The notes under the pieces: generated by a model | Database searches by the model: none | Told to the model about the DNA's origin: nothing | Seen by the model: only the letters and a program-made list of their open reading frames with translations | Position numbers and translations under genes: made by a program | DNA from: Micromonospora sp. NBC_01699 | Lineage (GTDB): Bacteria > Actinomycetota > Actinomycetes > Mycobacteriales > Micromonosporaceae | Assembly (NCBI RefSeq): GCF_036250065.1 | Contig: NZ_CP109199.1 | Span: 3,596,001 to 3,660,000, forward strand | Length of the DNA: 64,000 bases | Direction of reading: 5' to 3' | In this document: positions 8,792 through 17,442 of the stretch, one piece after another | Numbering within the stretch: position 1 is the stretch's first letter | Layout: each line of letters begins with the position of its first letter

Positions 8792-8810
8792 AAACTTCCA
8801 GCGCTAGTTT
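8792..8810. promoter_or_regulatory. Candidate TetR operator, copy 2, before the acyl-CoA dehydrogenase operon
   Basis: AAACTTCCAGCGCTAGTTT is the reverse complement of the site at 7994-8012 with one mismatch. It lies about 100 bases before the acyl-CoA dehydrogenase start and 109 bases before the tetR start on the other strand, so one bound repressor could also control tetR itself. Confidence 0.7.
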
Positions 8811-8913
8811 AGACCCATGGACCTCCAGCTATCCGTGGAGCAGGCGGCGGTCCGCCGGCTCGCGGCAACGGCCGGGGCGCGCCGTACGCCGATCCACACC
8901 CTCGGAGGACATC

Positions 8914-10086
8914 ATGGACTTCTCGCTCAGTGACGAGGAGCGCGCGATTCGCGACACCGCCCGGGACTTCATCACCCGCGAGGTCGTCCCGCTGGAGGCC
9001 GAGGTGCTGCGCCGCGAGCGGACGCACCGGCCCGGACTCGATCGCGGTGAGCTGCGCGAGTTGCAGCTCAGGGCCAAGAAGTTCGGGTTCTGGGGGCTGG
9101 CCACTCCCGAGCAGTACGGCGGCATGGACCTGCCCGCGGTCACCCAGTCGCTGATCTGGACCGAGATCGGGCGCTCCTTCGTACCGTTCCGGTTCGGTGG
9201 CGAGGCGGACAACATCCTCTTCCACGCCGATGACGAGCAGCGGCGCGAGTATCTGGTGCCGACGATCGAGGGTGAGCGGAGATCCTGCTTCGCCATCACC
9301 GAACCCGGTGCCGGCTCCGACGCGGCGAACATCCGGCTCAGCGCCCGCCGCGACGGCGACGACTGGATCCTCAACGGCGAGAAGACGTTCATCACCGGCG
9401 GCAACGAGGCCGACTTCGCCATCGTGGTCGCGGTCACCGACCCCGAGCTGGGCGTACGCGACGGCGGCAGCACGGCGTTCCTGGTGGACCGGGCGATGGG
9501 GTGGCGGTCGGAGTTCATCCAGACGATGGGGGAGGGCGGCCCGGCCGCACTGGTCTTCGACGACGTACGGGTGCCGAACCGCAACATCCTCGGTGAACCG
9601 GGCCAGGGCTTCGCCCTCGGCATGCAGTGGATCGGCAAGGGTCGCTACACCATCCCGTCGCACGCGGTCGGGATCGCCGAACGGGCGCTGCGAATGGCGA
9701 TCGACTACGCCAACACCCGCCAGACCTTCGGTGCGCCGATCGGCTCCAACCAGGCGATCCAGTGGATGATCGCCGACTCGGAGACCGAGCTGGAAGCGGC
9801 CCGGTGGTTGATCCTGCGCGCCGCCTGGACGGTCGACCAGGGGCTCGACCCACGACACGCGTCGTCGATGGCGAAACTCTACGGCGCCGGCATGGTCAAC
9901 CGGGTGGTCGACCGGGTCATGCAGATCCACGGTGGGATGGGGTACACCCGCGAACTGCCGATCGAGCGCTGGTACCGGCAGGTGCGGCTCTACCGCATCT
10001 TCGAGGGCACCGACGAGATGCAACGCCTGATCATCGCCCGGGACCTGCTGCGCGGCTACACCAAGCTCGGCGGGCACCTCGGATGA
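8914..10086 (+). CDS. Acyl-CoA dehydrogenase
   Basis: This 390-aa FAD enzyme introduces a 2,3-double bond into an acyl-CoA. It shows the family signatures CFAITEPGAGSDAA (substrate/FAD loop), GEKTFITGG, and the C-terminal RIFEGTDEMQRLIIARDLL, in which the Glu of FEGT is the usual catalytic base. The ATG at 8914 follows GGAGG; a longer frame extends upstream but would run through the operator region. It opens a three-gene operon, each gene overlapping the next by four bases. The pathway context is fatty-acid-like beta-oxidation of a specific acid. Confidence 0.92.
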   Translation: MDFSLSDEERAIRDTARDFITREVVPLEAEVLRRERTHRPGLDRGELRELQLRAKKFGFWGLATPEQYGGMDLPAVTQSLIWTEIGRSFVPFRFGGEADNILFHADDEQRREYLVPTIEGERRSCFAITEPGAGSDAANIRLSARRDGDDWILNGEKTFITGGNEADFAIVVAVTDPELGVRDGGSTAFLVDRAMGWRSEFIQTMGEGGPAALVFDDVRVPNRNILGEPGQGFALGMQWIGKGRYTIPSHAVGIAERALRMAIDYANTRQTFGAPIGSNQAIQWMIADSETELEAARWLILRAAWTVDQGLDPRHASSMAKLYGAGMVNRVVDRVMQIHGGMGYTRELPIERWYRQVRLYRIFEGTDEMQRLIIARDLLRGYTKLGGHLG

Positions 10087-10547
10087 GGACCTTCGCCTCG
10101 CCCGCCGAACTGCTCGGCGCGGTCGGCGAGCCGCTCGGGCCGGGCCGGTGGCACCGGGTCGACCAGGACCGGGTGGACCTCTTCGCCGACGCCACCGACG
10201 ACCACCAGTGGATCCACGTCGACCCGGAGCGGGCCTGCGCCGGACCGTTCGGCGGGACCGTCGCGCACGGCTACCTCACCCTGTCCCTGCTGCCCGCGCT
10301 GGTGACCGGGCTCTACCGGGTCGACGGGGTGCGGATGGGCGTCAACTACGGACTCAACCGGGTACGGTTCCCCGCCCCGCTGCGGGTCGGTACGTCGATC
10401 CGGGCCACCGCGCTGATCGTCGCGGTGGAGCCCGTACCGGATGGGTTGCAGGTGGTCACCTCGGTCACGGTGGACAGTGCCGGTGGCGGCAAGCCGGTCT
10501 GCGTCGCCGAGACGGTGTCCCGGCTCTATCTGAAGGAGGACAGATGA
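10083..10547 (+). CDS. MaoC family dehydratase (hotdog-fold enoyl-CoA hydratase-like)
   Basis: This 154-aa single-hotdog protein has the hydratase-2 motif: DATDDHQWIHVD with the catalytic Asp/His pair and, downstream, GPFGGTVAHGYLTLSLLPAL. It would hydrate the enoyl-CoA produced by the preceding dehydrogenase, and the R-specific stereochemistry usual for MaoC is expected. Start and stop overlap both neighbours by ATGA (10083-10086 and 10544-10547), showing strict translational coupling. Confidence 0.9.
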   Translation: MRTFASPAELLGAVGEPLGPGRWHRVDQDRVDLFADATDDHQWIHVDPERACAGPFGGTVAHGYLTLSLLPALVTGLYRVDGVRMGVNYGLNRVRFPAPLRVGTSIRATALIVAVEPVPDGLQVVTSVTVDSAGGGKPVCVAETVSRLYLKEDR

Positions 10548-12097
10548 CCGCGCTGTCGCTGGCGATGGTGCTCGCCGAGGCGGCCCGCCGACACGCCGAC
10601 ACGGTCGCCGTGGTGGACGGTGAGATCCGGGTGACCTACGCCGAGCTGTGGCTGGAGGCCCGGTCCGCCGCGGCCGGCCTGCGTGAGCTGGGCATCGGGC
10701 CGGGTGACACGGTGGCCCTGCTCGCGCCGAACGTGGTCGACTTTCCCCGGGCCTACTACGGGGCGTTGACCGCGGGTGCGGTGGTGGTGCCGGTGCACCT
10801 GCTGCTCACCGCCGAGGAGATGGCCTACGTGCTCCGGGACAGCCGGGCCGACCTGCTCGTCTGTCACACGAGTCAGTTGGCCATCGGCGCCGAGGCCGCC
10901 GAGCGGGCGGGAGTCCCGCTGGTCACCGTCGGCCCGGTGCCCGCCGGGATCGAGGTCCGCCGGCTGGAGCAGGTCAGCGACGGGGTCGCGGCACTGCCGT
11001 CGTACGTCAACCGCGAGGCCGAGCAGACCGCGGTGGTCCTCTACACCAGCGGTACGACGGGTGAGTCCAAGGGTGCGCTGCTCACCCATCTGAACCTGGT
11101 GATGAACGCGACCGTGAACGTCTTCGACGCCAACGACGCGCGCAGCGCGGACGTGGTGCTCGGCTGCCTGCCGCTGTTCCACACCTTCGGCCAGACGGTG
11201 GCCATGAACGGCACCTTCCGGGTGGGTGGGACGCTGGTCCTGCTGGGCCGGTTCACCGGTGCCGCCGCGATCGAGTTGATGCTGGCCGAGGGGGTCAACG
11301 TCTTCCACGGCGTACCGACCATGTACATCGGACTGCTGGCCGCGGCCAGTGAGGCGCCGGCCCTGCCCCGGTTGCGGCTCTGTATCTCCGGCGGTGCCTC
11401 GTTGCCGGTAGCGGTGTTGGAGCGGTTCAACGCCACCTTCGCCACCACGGTCTTCGAGGGGTACGGCCTGTCCGAGACCTCGCCGACCGCGACCACCAAC
11501 CAGCCGCACTTCGGCACCCGCGCCGGTACGGTCGGTCACCCGGTCTGGGGAGTCGAGGTGGAGATCGCCCGGCCCGAGTTGGAGGATCGGATCGAGCTGC
11601 TGCCCACGGGTGAGATCGGTGAGATCGTCGTCCGTGGGCACAACGTCTTCGCCGGTTACCTGGGCCGGCCGGCGGCGACCGCCGAGGCGCTGGTCGACGG
11701 CTGGTTCCGCACCGGCGACCTGGGTACGAAGGACGAGGCCGGCTTCGTCAGCATCGTGGACCGGAAGAAGGACCTGGTCATCCGGGGTGGATTCAACGTC
11801 TACCCGCGCGAGATCGAGGAGGTGCTCGCCGGCCATCCGGCGGTGGCCCAGGTGGCCGTGATCGGGGTGCCTGATCCGGTGCACGGCGAGGAGATCTGCG
11901 CGGTGGTCGTGCTGGATCCGGCCGGGCCGACCGCCCCGACCGAGTCGGAGCTGGTCGACTGGGCGCGGGAGCGACTCGGCCGGCACAAGTATCCGCGCCA
12001 GGTCCGGTTTCTCGACGAGTTGCCGTTGGGGCCCAGCCACAAGGTGCTCAAGCGGGAGCTGCGGCGGCTCATCGCTCAGCGGGTCGCCTCGGACTGA
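10544..12097 (+). CDS. Acyl-CoA synthetase (class I adenylate-forming, long-chain type)
   Basis: The 517-aa ligase activates a carboxylic acid to its CoA thioester through an acyl-AMP. Motifs in order: P-loop YTSGTTGESKG (about 165), FEGYGLSETSP (A5), FRTGDLG (A7), DRKKDLVIRGGFNVYPREIE (A8 hinge) and the catalytic lysine near the end in GPSHKVLKRELR. It is the last gene of the operon and would supply the CoA ester for the preceding dehydrogenase and hydratase. The acid made by the divergent ALDH/ADH operon is a natural candidate substrate. Confidence 0.92.
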   Translation: MTALSLAMVLAEAARRHADTVAVVDGEIRVTYAELWLEARSAAAGLRELGIGPGDTVALLAPNVVDFPRAYYGALTAGAVVVPVHLLLTAEEMAYVLRDSRADLLVCHTSQLAIGAEAAERAGVPLVTVGPVPAGIEVRRLEQVSDGVAALPSYVNREAEQTAVVLYTSGTTGESKGALLTHLNLVMNATVNVFDANDARSADVVLGCLPLFHTFGQTVAMNGTFRVGGTLVLLGRFTGAAAIELMLAEGVNVFHGVPTMYIGLLAAASEAPALPRLRLCISGGASLPVAVLERFNATFATTVFEGYGLSETSPTATTNQPHFGTRAGTVGHPVWGVEVEIARPELEDRIELLPTGEIGEIVVRGHNVFAGYLGRPAATAEALVDGWFRTGDLGTKDEAGFVSIVDRKKDLVIRGGFNVYPREIEEVLAGHPAVAQVAVIGVPDPVHGEEICAVVVLDPAGPTAPTESELVDWARERLGRHKYPRQVRFLDELPLGPSHKVLKRELRRLIAQRVASD

Positions 12098-12118
12098 CCG
12101 CAGCTGCCCCGACCGGGG

Positions 12119-12526
12119 TCAGCCTCGCGACGAGATCTGCTGTACGGCCCAGTCGTTGCCGTCCGGGTCGCTGAAGAAGATGAAGCCGACGTTGTCCAGC
12201 GGATGCGGCGTCGGCGTCGGGCTCTGGCCGAGCACCTGGATCTCGCTGACCCGCACGCCGCGCTCGACCAGCTCGGCGTGGGCCCGGTGCAGGTCCGGGA
12301 CCACCAGTTGCAGGCCCTTGACCGAGCCGGGCGGCATCTGCGGTCCGGCTCCGGTGCCGAGAACGATGGAGCAGCCCGATCCGGGCGGGGTCAGCTGCAC
12401 GAGCCGGACGTCGTCGCCCATCCGGGTGTCGTGGTCGACGGTGAAGCCGAGCTGGTCGGCGTAGAACGCCTTCGCCCGGTCCACGTCCGACACCGGAACC
12501 ACCACAACCTCCAACGTCCAGTTCAC
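12119..12526 (-). CDS. VOC (glyoxalase/bleomycin-resistance) family protein
   Basis: This 135-aa protein has two beta-alpha-beta-beta-beta modules: LEVVVVPVSDVDRAKAFYAD at the start and GVRVSEIQVLG...NVGFIFFSDPDGNDWAVQQ at the end, the latter with the common VOC closing motif. Proteins of this type bind a metal and act in isomerisation, ring cleavage or drug sequestration; nothing here specifies which. The GTG at 12526 has GGGAGA upstream; a second GTG at 12541 is in frame. It converges with the acyl-CoA ligase gene and leaves only 21 bases between them. Confidence 0.85.
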   Translation of the reverse strand: MNWTLEVVVVPVSDVDRAKAFYADQLGFTVDHDTRMGDDVRLVQLTPPGSGCSIVLGTGAGPQMPPGSVKGLQLVVPDLHRAHAELVERGVRVSEIQVLGQSPTPTPHPLDNVGFIFFSDPDGNDWAVQQISSRG

Positions 12527-12541
12527 GATTTGGTCTCCCAC

Positions 12542-12949
12542 TCAGTTCGGTGCGTCATCGGGTCTCGCGGAGCGTACCGGTGGGGTGTGTCGGTATCGCC
12601 GGGATCGGATCGGCGCGGCCGGCGCCGTTGCGGTGGTCGACCCATGGTGGAACCTCGATGACAGATGCCACCAAATTGCTGCATAGCCCCCAACCATATG
12701 TTGCTTCGCCCACAATTATGGTGTTCCCGGTCGATCGGTCGGGCTCGACTCATAGGATAGGGCTGGTGGGGCTGTCCGGCCGGTTCGGCTGGACCTCCGC
12801 CATCCGGTGACCGCGTCCGGTTCGGACGCCAGTTGTCGCCGGAGTTTCGTCGGACGTGGTGCCCCGGTCATGCCTGTCGTGACCGGCACCTCGTCCGGTG
12901 TCCGTTTCGAACCGATCTGGTGCGGTGGCTCCGTGTCGTCCGTCGGGGT
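12542..12949. other. 408-base intergenic stretch
   Basis: No convincing gene. The stretch 12660-12760 is unusually AT-rich for this genome and holds a weak dyad CAACCATATGTTG (about 12701-12713) and a TAGGATAGGG run, so it may contain the promoter of the VOC gene. Short ORFs on both strands here lack ribosome sites and normal codon use. Confidence 0.4.
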
Positions 12950-13603
12950 TCACCGCACCAGACCGGCGATCAGGTTCACCGTGGACGCGATGATGACGGC
13001 ACCGAACAGGTACGACAGCAGCGCGTGCCGCAGCGCCGTACGTCTGATCTCCGGGCTTCTCAGCGGGGTGTCGGAAACCTGGAAGGTCATCCCGATGGTG
13101 AAGGCCAGGTACGCGAAGTCGGTGTACCGGGGCGGCGACTGCTGGTTGAACCCCACACCGCCGTCGGTGCCGGTGTAGTACAGCCGGGCGTACCGACTGC
13201 CGAAGACGGTGTGGATCACCGCCCAGGAGAAGATCACGCTGATGATGCCGAGGGCGATGTGCAACTGCTCCGAGAAGCCGTCCAGCGGCTGCGACCGGAT
13301 CAGCACCACCCCGATCGCCAGCAGGCTGGCCAGGCAGGCGAACAGGAGCAGCGAGTCGCGTAGCCCACGGTTGGTGTCCTCGCGCAGCGCGAACCGGGCG
13401 GTTTCGGTCGGTTCCAGCGGCCAGAGCCGGAATCGAGCCCAGGCCAGGTAGAACAGCGCGGCCAGATCCCAGCCGACCAGCGGCCCGAGGACCGCCGCGT
13501 CGTACAGTCCGACCGGGACCCCACCCGCCGCACCCACCACCGCCATGCTGAGCAGCAGCTTCGCGGACCGGATCGGCTCCCGGCGCGGTCGGGCCCCGGT
13601 CAA
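12950..13603 (-). CDS. DUF1345 family membrane protein
   Basis: About 217 aa with four or five hydrophobic segments: MAVVGAAGGVPVGLYDAAVL, VGWDLAALFYLAW, LLLFACLASLLAIGVVLI, LHIALGIISVIFSWAVIHTV and LLSYLFGAVIIASTVNLIAG. The YTDFAYLAFTIGMTFQVSD stretch between the later helices is the most conserved part of this family. Function is unknown. The frame is open back to 14569, but homologous length favours a start near 13603 (TTG) or 13546 (ATG); neither has a strong ribosome site, so the start is uncertain. Confidence 0.75.
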   Translation of the reverse strand: MTGARPRREPIRSAKLLLSMAVVGAAGGVPVGLYDAAVLGPLVGWDLAALFYLAWARFRLWPLEPTETARFALREDTNRGLRDSLLLFACLASLLAIGVVLIRSQPLDGFSEQLHIALGIISVIFSWAVIHTVFGSRYARLYYTGTDGGVGFNQQSPPRYTDFAYLAFTIGMTFQVSDTPLRSPEIRRTALRHALLSYLFGAVIIASTVNLIAGLVR

Positions 13604-13638
13604 CGTCGGTGTTCCGCTGGGCCGGTGGGACGCACGGG

Positions 13639-13911
13639 TCAGCTCGGGCGCAGGTGCCGGGCGACCCGCTGGTGCTTGCGGTCTCGGGCCCGTGCCGCCA
13701 GGTCCGCCGGGGTCACCTCCGGGTTGGGGTTGGTGTGCGCCGAGCGCGACACCTCGTCGATGTTGCCGTAGTCCACCGGTGGCATCGCCCGCAGCGCGCG
13801 GAGTACGTCGTTCGGTGCCCCGGCCCGCTCGGCCTCGGCGACGATGTCGTCCCTGGTGGCGGGAAAGTCCAGTGCGGTGAGGTAGCGCAGCACCTCGGCG
13901 TTGGTGACCAT
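13639..13911 (-). CDS. DUF2795 domain-containing protein
   Basis: This 90-aa soluble protein has the DUF2795 pattern NAEVLRYLTALDFPATRDDI, then GAPNDVLRALRAMPPVDYGN. The fold is a small helical domain of unknown role, common in actinobacteria beside stress genes. The C-terminal 30 residues are basic and may be disordered. It reads toward the DUF1345 gene, 35 bases or more upstream of it, and may share its transcript. Confidence 0.75.
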   Translation of the reverse strand: MVTNAEVLRYLTALDFPATRDDIVAEAERAGAPNDVLRALRAMPPVDYGNIDEVSRSAHTNPNPEVTPADLAARARDRKHQRVARHLRPS

Positions 13912-14080
13912 GTGAATCCCGCTCCTCGCCGGTCGTCTGGTTCTCGACGCGGCGGTTACCCCGCTTTGCCGGCTTCACGCCCCCGACCGGGCCACGGTCG
14001 ACATTCGTTTCACCGGACCCGGCCCGGGTACGCGCCCGGCACGCCTCGCCGGACCACGGCGACGCCAGGGAGGAGTTGCC

Positions 14081-14485
14081 ATGAACTACGACACGTTCGT
14101 CGACATGGTCGCGCAGCGCGCGGGGGTGGACTCGGACACCGCCGTCGACCTGAGCCGGGGGACCCTGGAAGTCCTGGCCGACCGGTTGACCAGCGGCGAG
14201 GTGATGGACCTGGCGGCCCAGTTGCCGCAGCCGTTGCAGGCGACGATGCAGGGTCCGGCGGACGCCGCGGAACCGTTCGGGGCGCAGGAGTTCATCAACC
14301 GGGCGGCGCAGCGCGCGGACGTCGACGAGACGACGGCGCGTACCGGGGTCCGGGCCGTCCTGACCACCGTTCGGGAGGCGGTCACCGGCGGCGAGTTCGA
14401 CGACGTGATGAGTCAGTTGCCGCGTGAGTTCCGCGATCTGGTCGAGCCGGTGTTGATGCCGGACGGTCGGGCCCGTCGGCGCTAG
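14081..14485 (+). CDS. DUF2267 domain-containing protein
   Basis: The 134-aa protein is one complete DUF2267 domain made of two similar helical halves (FVDMVAQRAGVDSDTAVDLS and FINRAAQRADVDETTARTGV; then LAAQLPQPLQ and VMSQLPREFRDLVEP). The duplicated pattern is clear by eye. Members are small cytosolic proteins often near stress or gas-vesicle genes; no activity is known. GGGAGGAG lies before the ATG. A second DUF2267 copy, fused to another domain, occurs at 32090-33070. Confidence 0.8.
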   Translation: MNYDTFVDMVAQRAGVDSDTAVDLSRGTLEVLADRLTSGEVMDLAAQLPQPLQATMQGPADAAEPFGAQEFINRAAQRADVDETTARTGVRAVLTTVREAVTGGEFDDVMSQLPREFRDLVEPVLMPDGRARRR

Positions 14486-14625
14486 GGCGGGGAGCCGGAA
14501 CATCGACTTTTGTCGAAAGCAACGAAAGTTCGGCCGATTTCTACCGGGCAATAGACTGCCTCGCAGCAAAGCCGTAACCTCTACGCAACGTGCGTGCGGT
14601 GGTCGATGCCACGGGAGGAACGGAC

Positions 14626-15300
14626 ATGTCCCGCAGGACCGGCAAGCCTTCCTACACGAAGGCCCCGACGAGCAGGCGGCCGAGTGTCGGCACCCTGGTC
14701 TTCGCCATGCTGCTGCCAGTGCTGCTGGCCGGCTTCATCGGCGCCGGCATCGGCTACGCCGTGGGCGGGCCGAGCGAGACCGAGGTGGCGGTCAACAAGC
14801 TGCGCGAGGAGGAGGCGCGGCGGGACACCGCGCAGATCGCCAGCCTGACCGAGGCGGCCCGCGCCACGCGGGACGAGCTCGCGCCGCTGCTGTCCGAACT
14901 GGACGCGGCGGTCAAGACCGGCCAACCGGCGCCCGCCGACAAGCTCACCGGCTGGCAGCAGACCATGCGCGGGGCGGTCGAACGGCATGCCGAGAGCCCG
15001 TCCGGCAGCACCGCCACCAACGTCGCGCGCGGTGGCCTGCGGGCCGCTGTCGACGGCCTGTCCACCGCACTGGACACCTACGCCCTGGTCGGCACGCTGC
15101 CCGCCACCGCCCAGCGGTCGGTGCTCGACCTGGCGACCCGTCAGCGTACGGCGGCCGGCACGGCCTGGTCGATCGCGGCAGCCCAGCTCGACCAGATCAA
15201 CATCGACGCCGGACACGGACACCAGCACGTCTACCTCACCACGGAACCGGGAACCGGCGCGTTCACCTCCGACGGGGCGCCGGAGGGCACCACCAAGTAG
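14626..15300 (+). CDS. Single-pass membrane protein of unknown function
   Basis: The 224-aa protein has a basic N-terminus, one transmembrane helix at about residues 24-46 (TLVFAMLLPVLLAGFIGAGI) and a long Ala/Glu/Arg-rich helical outer part that looks like a coiled-coil or sensor-type domain. No enzymatic motif was found. The start at 14626 was chosen because GGGAGGAA sits just before it; an earlier GTG at 14590 would add an unlikely leader. The AT-rich upstream stretch at 14500-14580 is the likely promoter. Confidence 0.65.
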   Translation: MSRRTGKPSYTKAPTSRRPSVGTLVFAMLLPVLLAGFIGAGIGYAVGGPSETEVAVNKLREEEARRDTAQIASLTEAARATRDELAPLLSELDAAVKTGQPAPADKLTGWQQTMRGAVERHAESPSGSTATNVARGGLRAAVDGLSTALDTYALVGTLPATAQRSVLDLATRQRTAAGTAWSIAAAQLDQINIDAGHGHQHVYLTTEPGTGAFTSDGAPEGTTK

Positions 15301-15356
15301 CGGGTGGGTGCGGGGCAATACCGGCCGGGGCAGGGGTTGCGTGACGCCGGCTCGGA

Positions 15357-16109
15357 TCAGCGCGCCGCCGTGGCCGCGGCAGGCTCGGCGGTGACCGAGT
15401 CGTGGTGGGCGAGCACGCCGTGCGCACCGGCCAGCGCCGTGGACGCCGCCGACGTCGTCGGTACGCCGAGCCGCACGACCGTACGCAGTTGGACGTCGAC
15501 CGCCTCGGCCAACCGCCGCCAGCGCAGCGGCCGACCGGTGTGCGGGTCGACCACCGAGCCGGAGTCCAGGTCCCGGCGGGTTCTCGCCAGCGCCTCCCGC
15601 AGTGCCGACACGGCCCGGCCGAGCGCGTCGTCGTGGCCCTCGGCGGCGGTGAGGTCGCCGGCGTGGACGAGCAGCTGTTCGATCACCGTGACCAGATCCG
15701 GGTGGTGGCCGGCGACCCAGCGTCGGGTCCGGTAGACCAGTCCGAGGTCGGGCCAGCGCTTGCGGGCGGCCTGTCGGCTGTTGCCGGTGGAGACGCCGAG
15801 GTCGGCCAGGCTGGCCCCGAGCCAGACCGCGTCCGCCGCGTCCTCGGCCGAGCACTCGGTGATCAGGTCGTTGACCAGGGCGTCGGTGACCCGGCCGGCG
15901 CGGATCCGGCGCAGGTACGCGCTGCGGTGGAACCGTTCGTCGTCGACGTCGCCCGACTTCGCCCCGGACTCCGCTCCGGCCAGCGTCGGCTGGTCGGCGA
16001 GTCGGGCGGTGATCCGGCGGACCAGGTCACGGGCCAGGTCCCGCAGCTCGTCGTACTCGGACGCGGGCAGGTGGTCGAGCGGTTCCAGCGGTCGGGGTTC
16101 TCGGCTCAC
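15357..16109 (-). CDS. Putative HTH-containing protein with SxxQAAxKR-type helix
   Basis: The 250-aa protein is not recognised as a known family. A likely HTH lies in the middle: LGASLADLGVSTGNSRQAAR followed by KRWPDLG, which matches the recognition-helix pattern VSKQAAQKRF of the Clp_N/HTH regulator at 37783-38517. The rest is helical, with a C-terminal Ala-rich tail. The GTG at 16109 follows GGAGG at eight bases; longer readings upstream lack support. A perfect 7-bp dyad sits 55 bases upstream, which suggests autoregulation. No partner gene is in the operon. Confidence 0.6.
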   Translation of the reverse strand: MSREPRPLEPLDHLPASEYDELRDLARDLVRRITARLADQPTLAGAESGAKSGDVDDERFHRSAYLRRIRAGRVTDALVNDLITECSAEDAADAVWLGASLADLGVSTGNSRQAARKRWPDLGLVYRTRRWVAGHHPDLVTVIEQLLVHAGDLTAAEGHDDALGRAVSALREALARTRRDLDSGSVVDPHTGRPLRWRRLAEAVDVQLRTVVRLGVPTTSAASTALAGAHGVLAHHDSVTAEPAAATAAR

Positions 16110-16163
16110 GAGGGGTACCTCCACGATCGGATCTCCGTTGTGTCGCGGCCACGACCCTAGCAC

Positions 16164-16182
16164 TGTAAACCACAAGTTTACA
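16164..16182. promoter_or_regulatory. Perfect dyad TGTAAAC-N5-GTTTACA, candidate operator
   Basis: A 19-bp palindrome with 7-bp arms lies in the gap between the HTH-like gene (start 16109) and the + strand gene at 16426. It is one of the few AT-rich stretches nearby. Being 55 bases before an HTH gene suggests an autoregulatory site. Which protein binds is inferred. Confidence 0.6.
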
Positions 16183-16425
16183 CCCGGTGACCGGGGGTTC
16201 GGTCCCGGTCCGGTTGGCTGTCGGCAACACGAGCGCAAAATGCGCGTCATATCCTCCGGCGCCCGTCCGGGATCATCAGGGATTGACACCCGTCAGCGGA
16301 GACGTGAGAATTCCTGTGCGCTTCGCCAATCCGCCGATGGCCGCACAATGGCAGGGGAACTTGCCGTGACGCTGCCGGTGTGGAGCTACTCGACCGGGCT
16401 GGGCTGTCAGAAGGGCGATACGTCT

Positions 16426-17442
16426 GTGCCTGAAGGTTTCTTGCGCTTACCGTACCCGGCGCTGCTTCCCCGTAGCCGATCCGAGATACAGGAGGCGGCA
16501 AACCGCGCGCTGGGCAACGGGTTGTCCCACCCATTCGACCTCGATTCCGTGCCGGAACCGGTCGAGGTGGAGAACGAGGCCGCCGAGTGGGTGCACCGGG
16601 GTATCGACCCGACGCCCGAACCCAATTCGGAGTACGCCGAGCACGACCGCTATTTCCAGGTACGCCGGGTCCGGCGACAACCCGTGGAGACGTTCCTTCG
16701 CGGCCTCGTCCGAGCCTATTCACTGGTCCGGCAGAATGCCGACCAGATGGGTGTGACGAATCTCGACGCCACCCAGTGGCGAAACCTCTTCGCCGGCCTG
16801 CACGGCATCCTGGGATACGCCCGCGTACCGCTGGCCGGCGGCGTGCCACCGATGCCCACCCGACCGGTCGACGAGTACCTGCCGCACCACCGCTGGCTGG
16901 TCGGGCACCAGCTGTTCTTCGCCGTCGTGCAGGGTGCGATCGTCGGGCTCAACTGTTTCGTGCACGCCGCCGAACGCGGCGACGAGCCGGACGCCCGCGC
17001 GGCGGTCGGGGTGGCCAGCGACTTCATGCGCAGTTCGGCCGCCGCGATCAGGTTCACCGCCGACTTCGGTCCGGTCGACTACGACAAGCTGGTCCGCCCG
17101 GCGATGGCACCGCCCGCCGTACGGGCCGGGTTCAGCGGCTTGCAGACCCGCGACCATGCCTTCCTGGTCGGCCTGTTCACCGAACTGCGGACCCTGCTCG
17201 CCCGACCGGGGCCGGGGCGCGCCGGCGCCGACTTCGAGGAGTTCGTCGACGCGACCATCGAGGCGTACGACGCGCACCAGTTCATCTGCGCCCGGTTCGG
17301 CGGTGACGTGCTGCCCAGCCTGCGGATGGCGGCCAACTCGCAGGGCCGGACCACCCAGTCCGGCGCCGACGCGCTGCGGCAGATCATGCGGGCCCGCCTC
17401 TTCACCCTCACCGGGGTCAACGGTCGGGGTGCGACGGCATGA
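16426..17442 (+). CDS. All-helical His-rich protein, possible heme-dependent hydroxylase/dioxygenase-like enzyme
   Basis: About 338 aa, no signal peptide, predicted almost wholly helical, with many conserved-looking His: NLFAGLHGILGYARVP, LPHHRWLVGHQLFFAVVQGA, FVHAAERGD and GLQTRDHAFLVGLF. This pattern reminds me of the histidine-ligated heme superfamily of tryptophan 2,3-dioxygenase and the actinobacterial heme tyrosine hydroxylases, but I cannot confirm it. GTG 16426 is chosen with a weak AAGGG ribosome site; ATG 16348 and GTG 16366 are in-frame alternatives. Its stop overlaps the flavin hydroxylase start (17439-17442), so both act in one pathway, probably of aromatic hydroxylation. Confidence 0.5.
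   Translation: MPEGFLRLPYPALLPRSRSEIQEAANRALGNGLSHPFDLDSVPEPVEVENEAAEWVHRGIDPTPEPNSEYAEHDRYFQVRRVRRQPVETFLRGLVRAYSLVRQNADQMGVTNLDATQWRNLFAGLHGILGYARVPLAGGVPPMPTRPVDEYLPHHRWLVGHQLFFAVVQGAIVGLNCFVHAAERGDEPDARAAVGVASDFMRSSAAAIRFTADFGPVDYDKLVRPAMAPPAVRAGFSGLQTRDHAFLVGLFTELRTLLARPGPGRAGADFEEFVDATIEAYDAHQFICARFGGDVLPSLRMAANSQGRTTQSGADALRQIMRARLFTLTGVNGRGATA

Noticed and set aside
12950-14569. Single long minus-strand protein of 539 aa
   Set aside because: Only the first 1.6 kb segment to about 13603 has DUF1345 character; the rest overlaps DUF2795 and DUF2267 genes in another frame.
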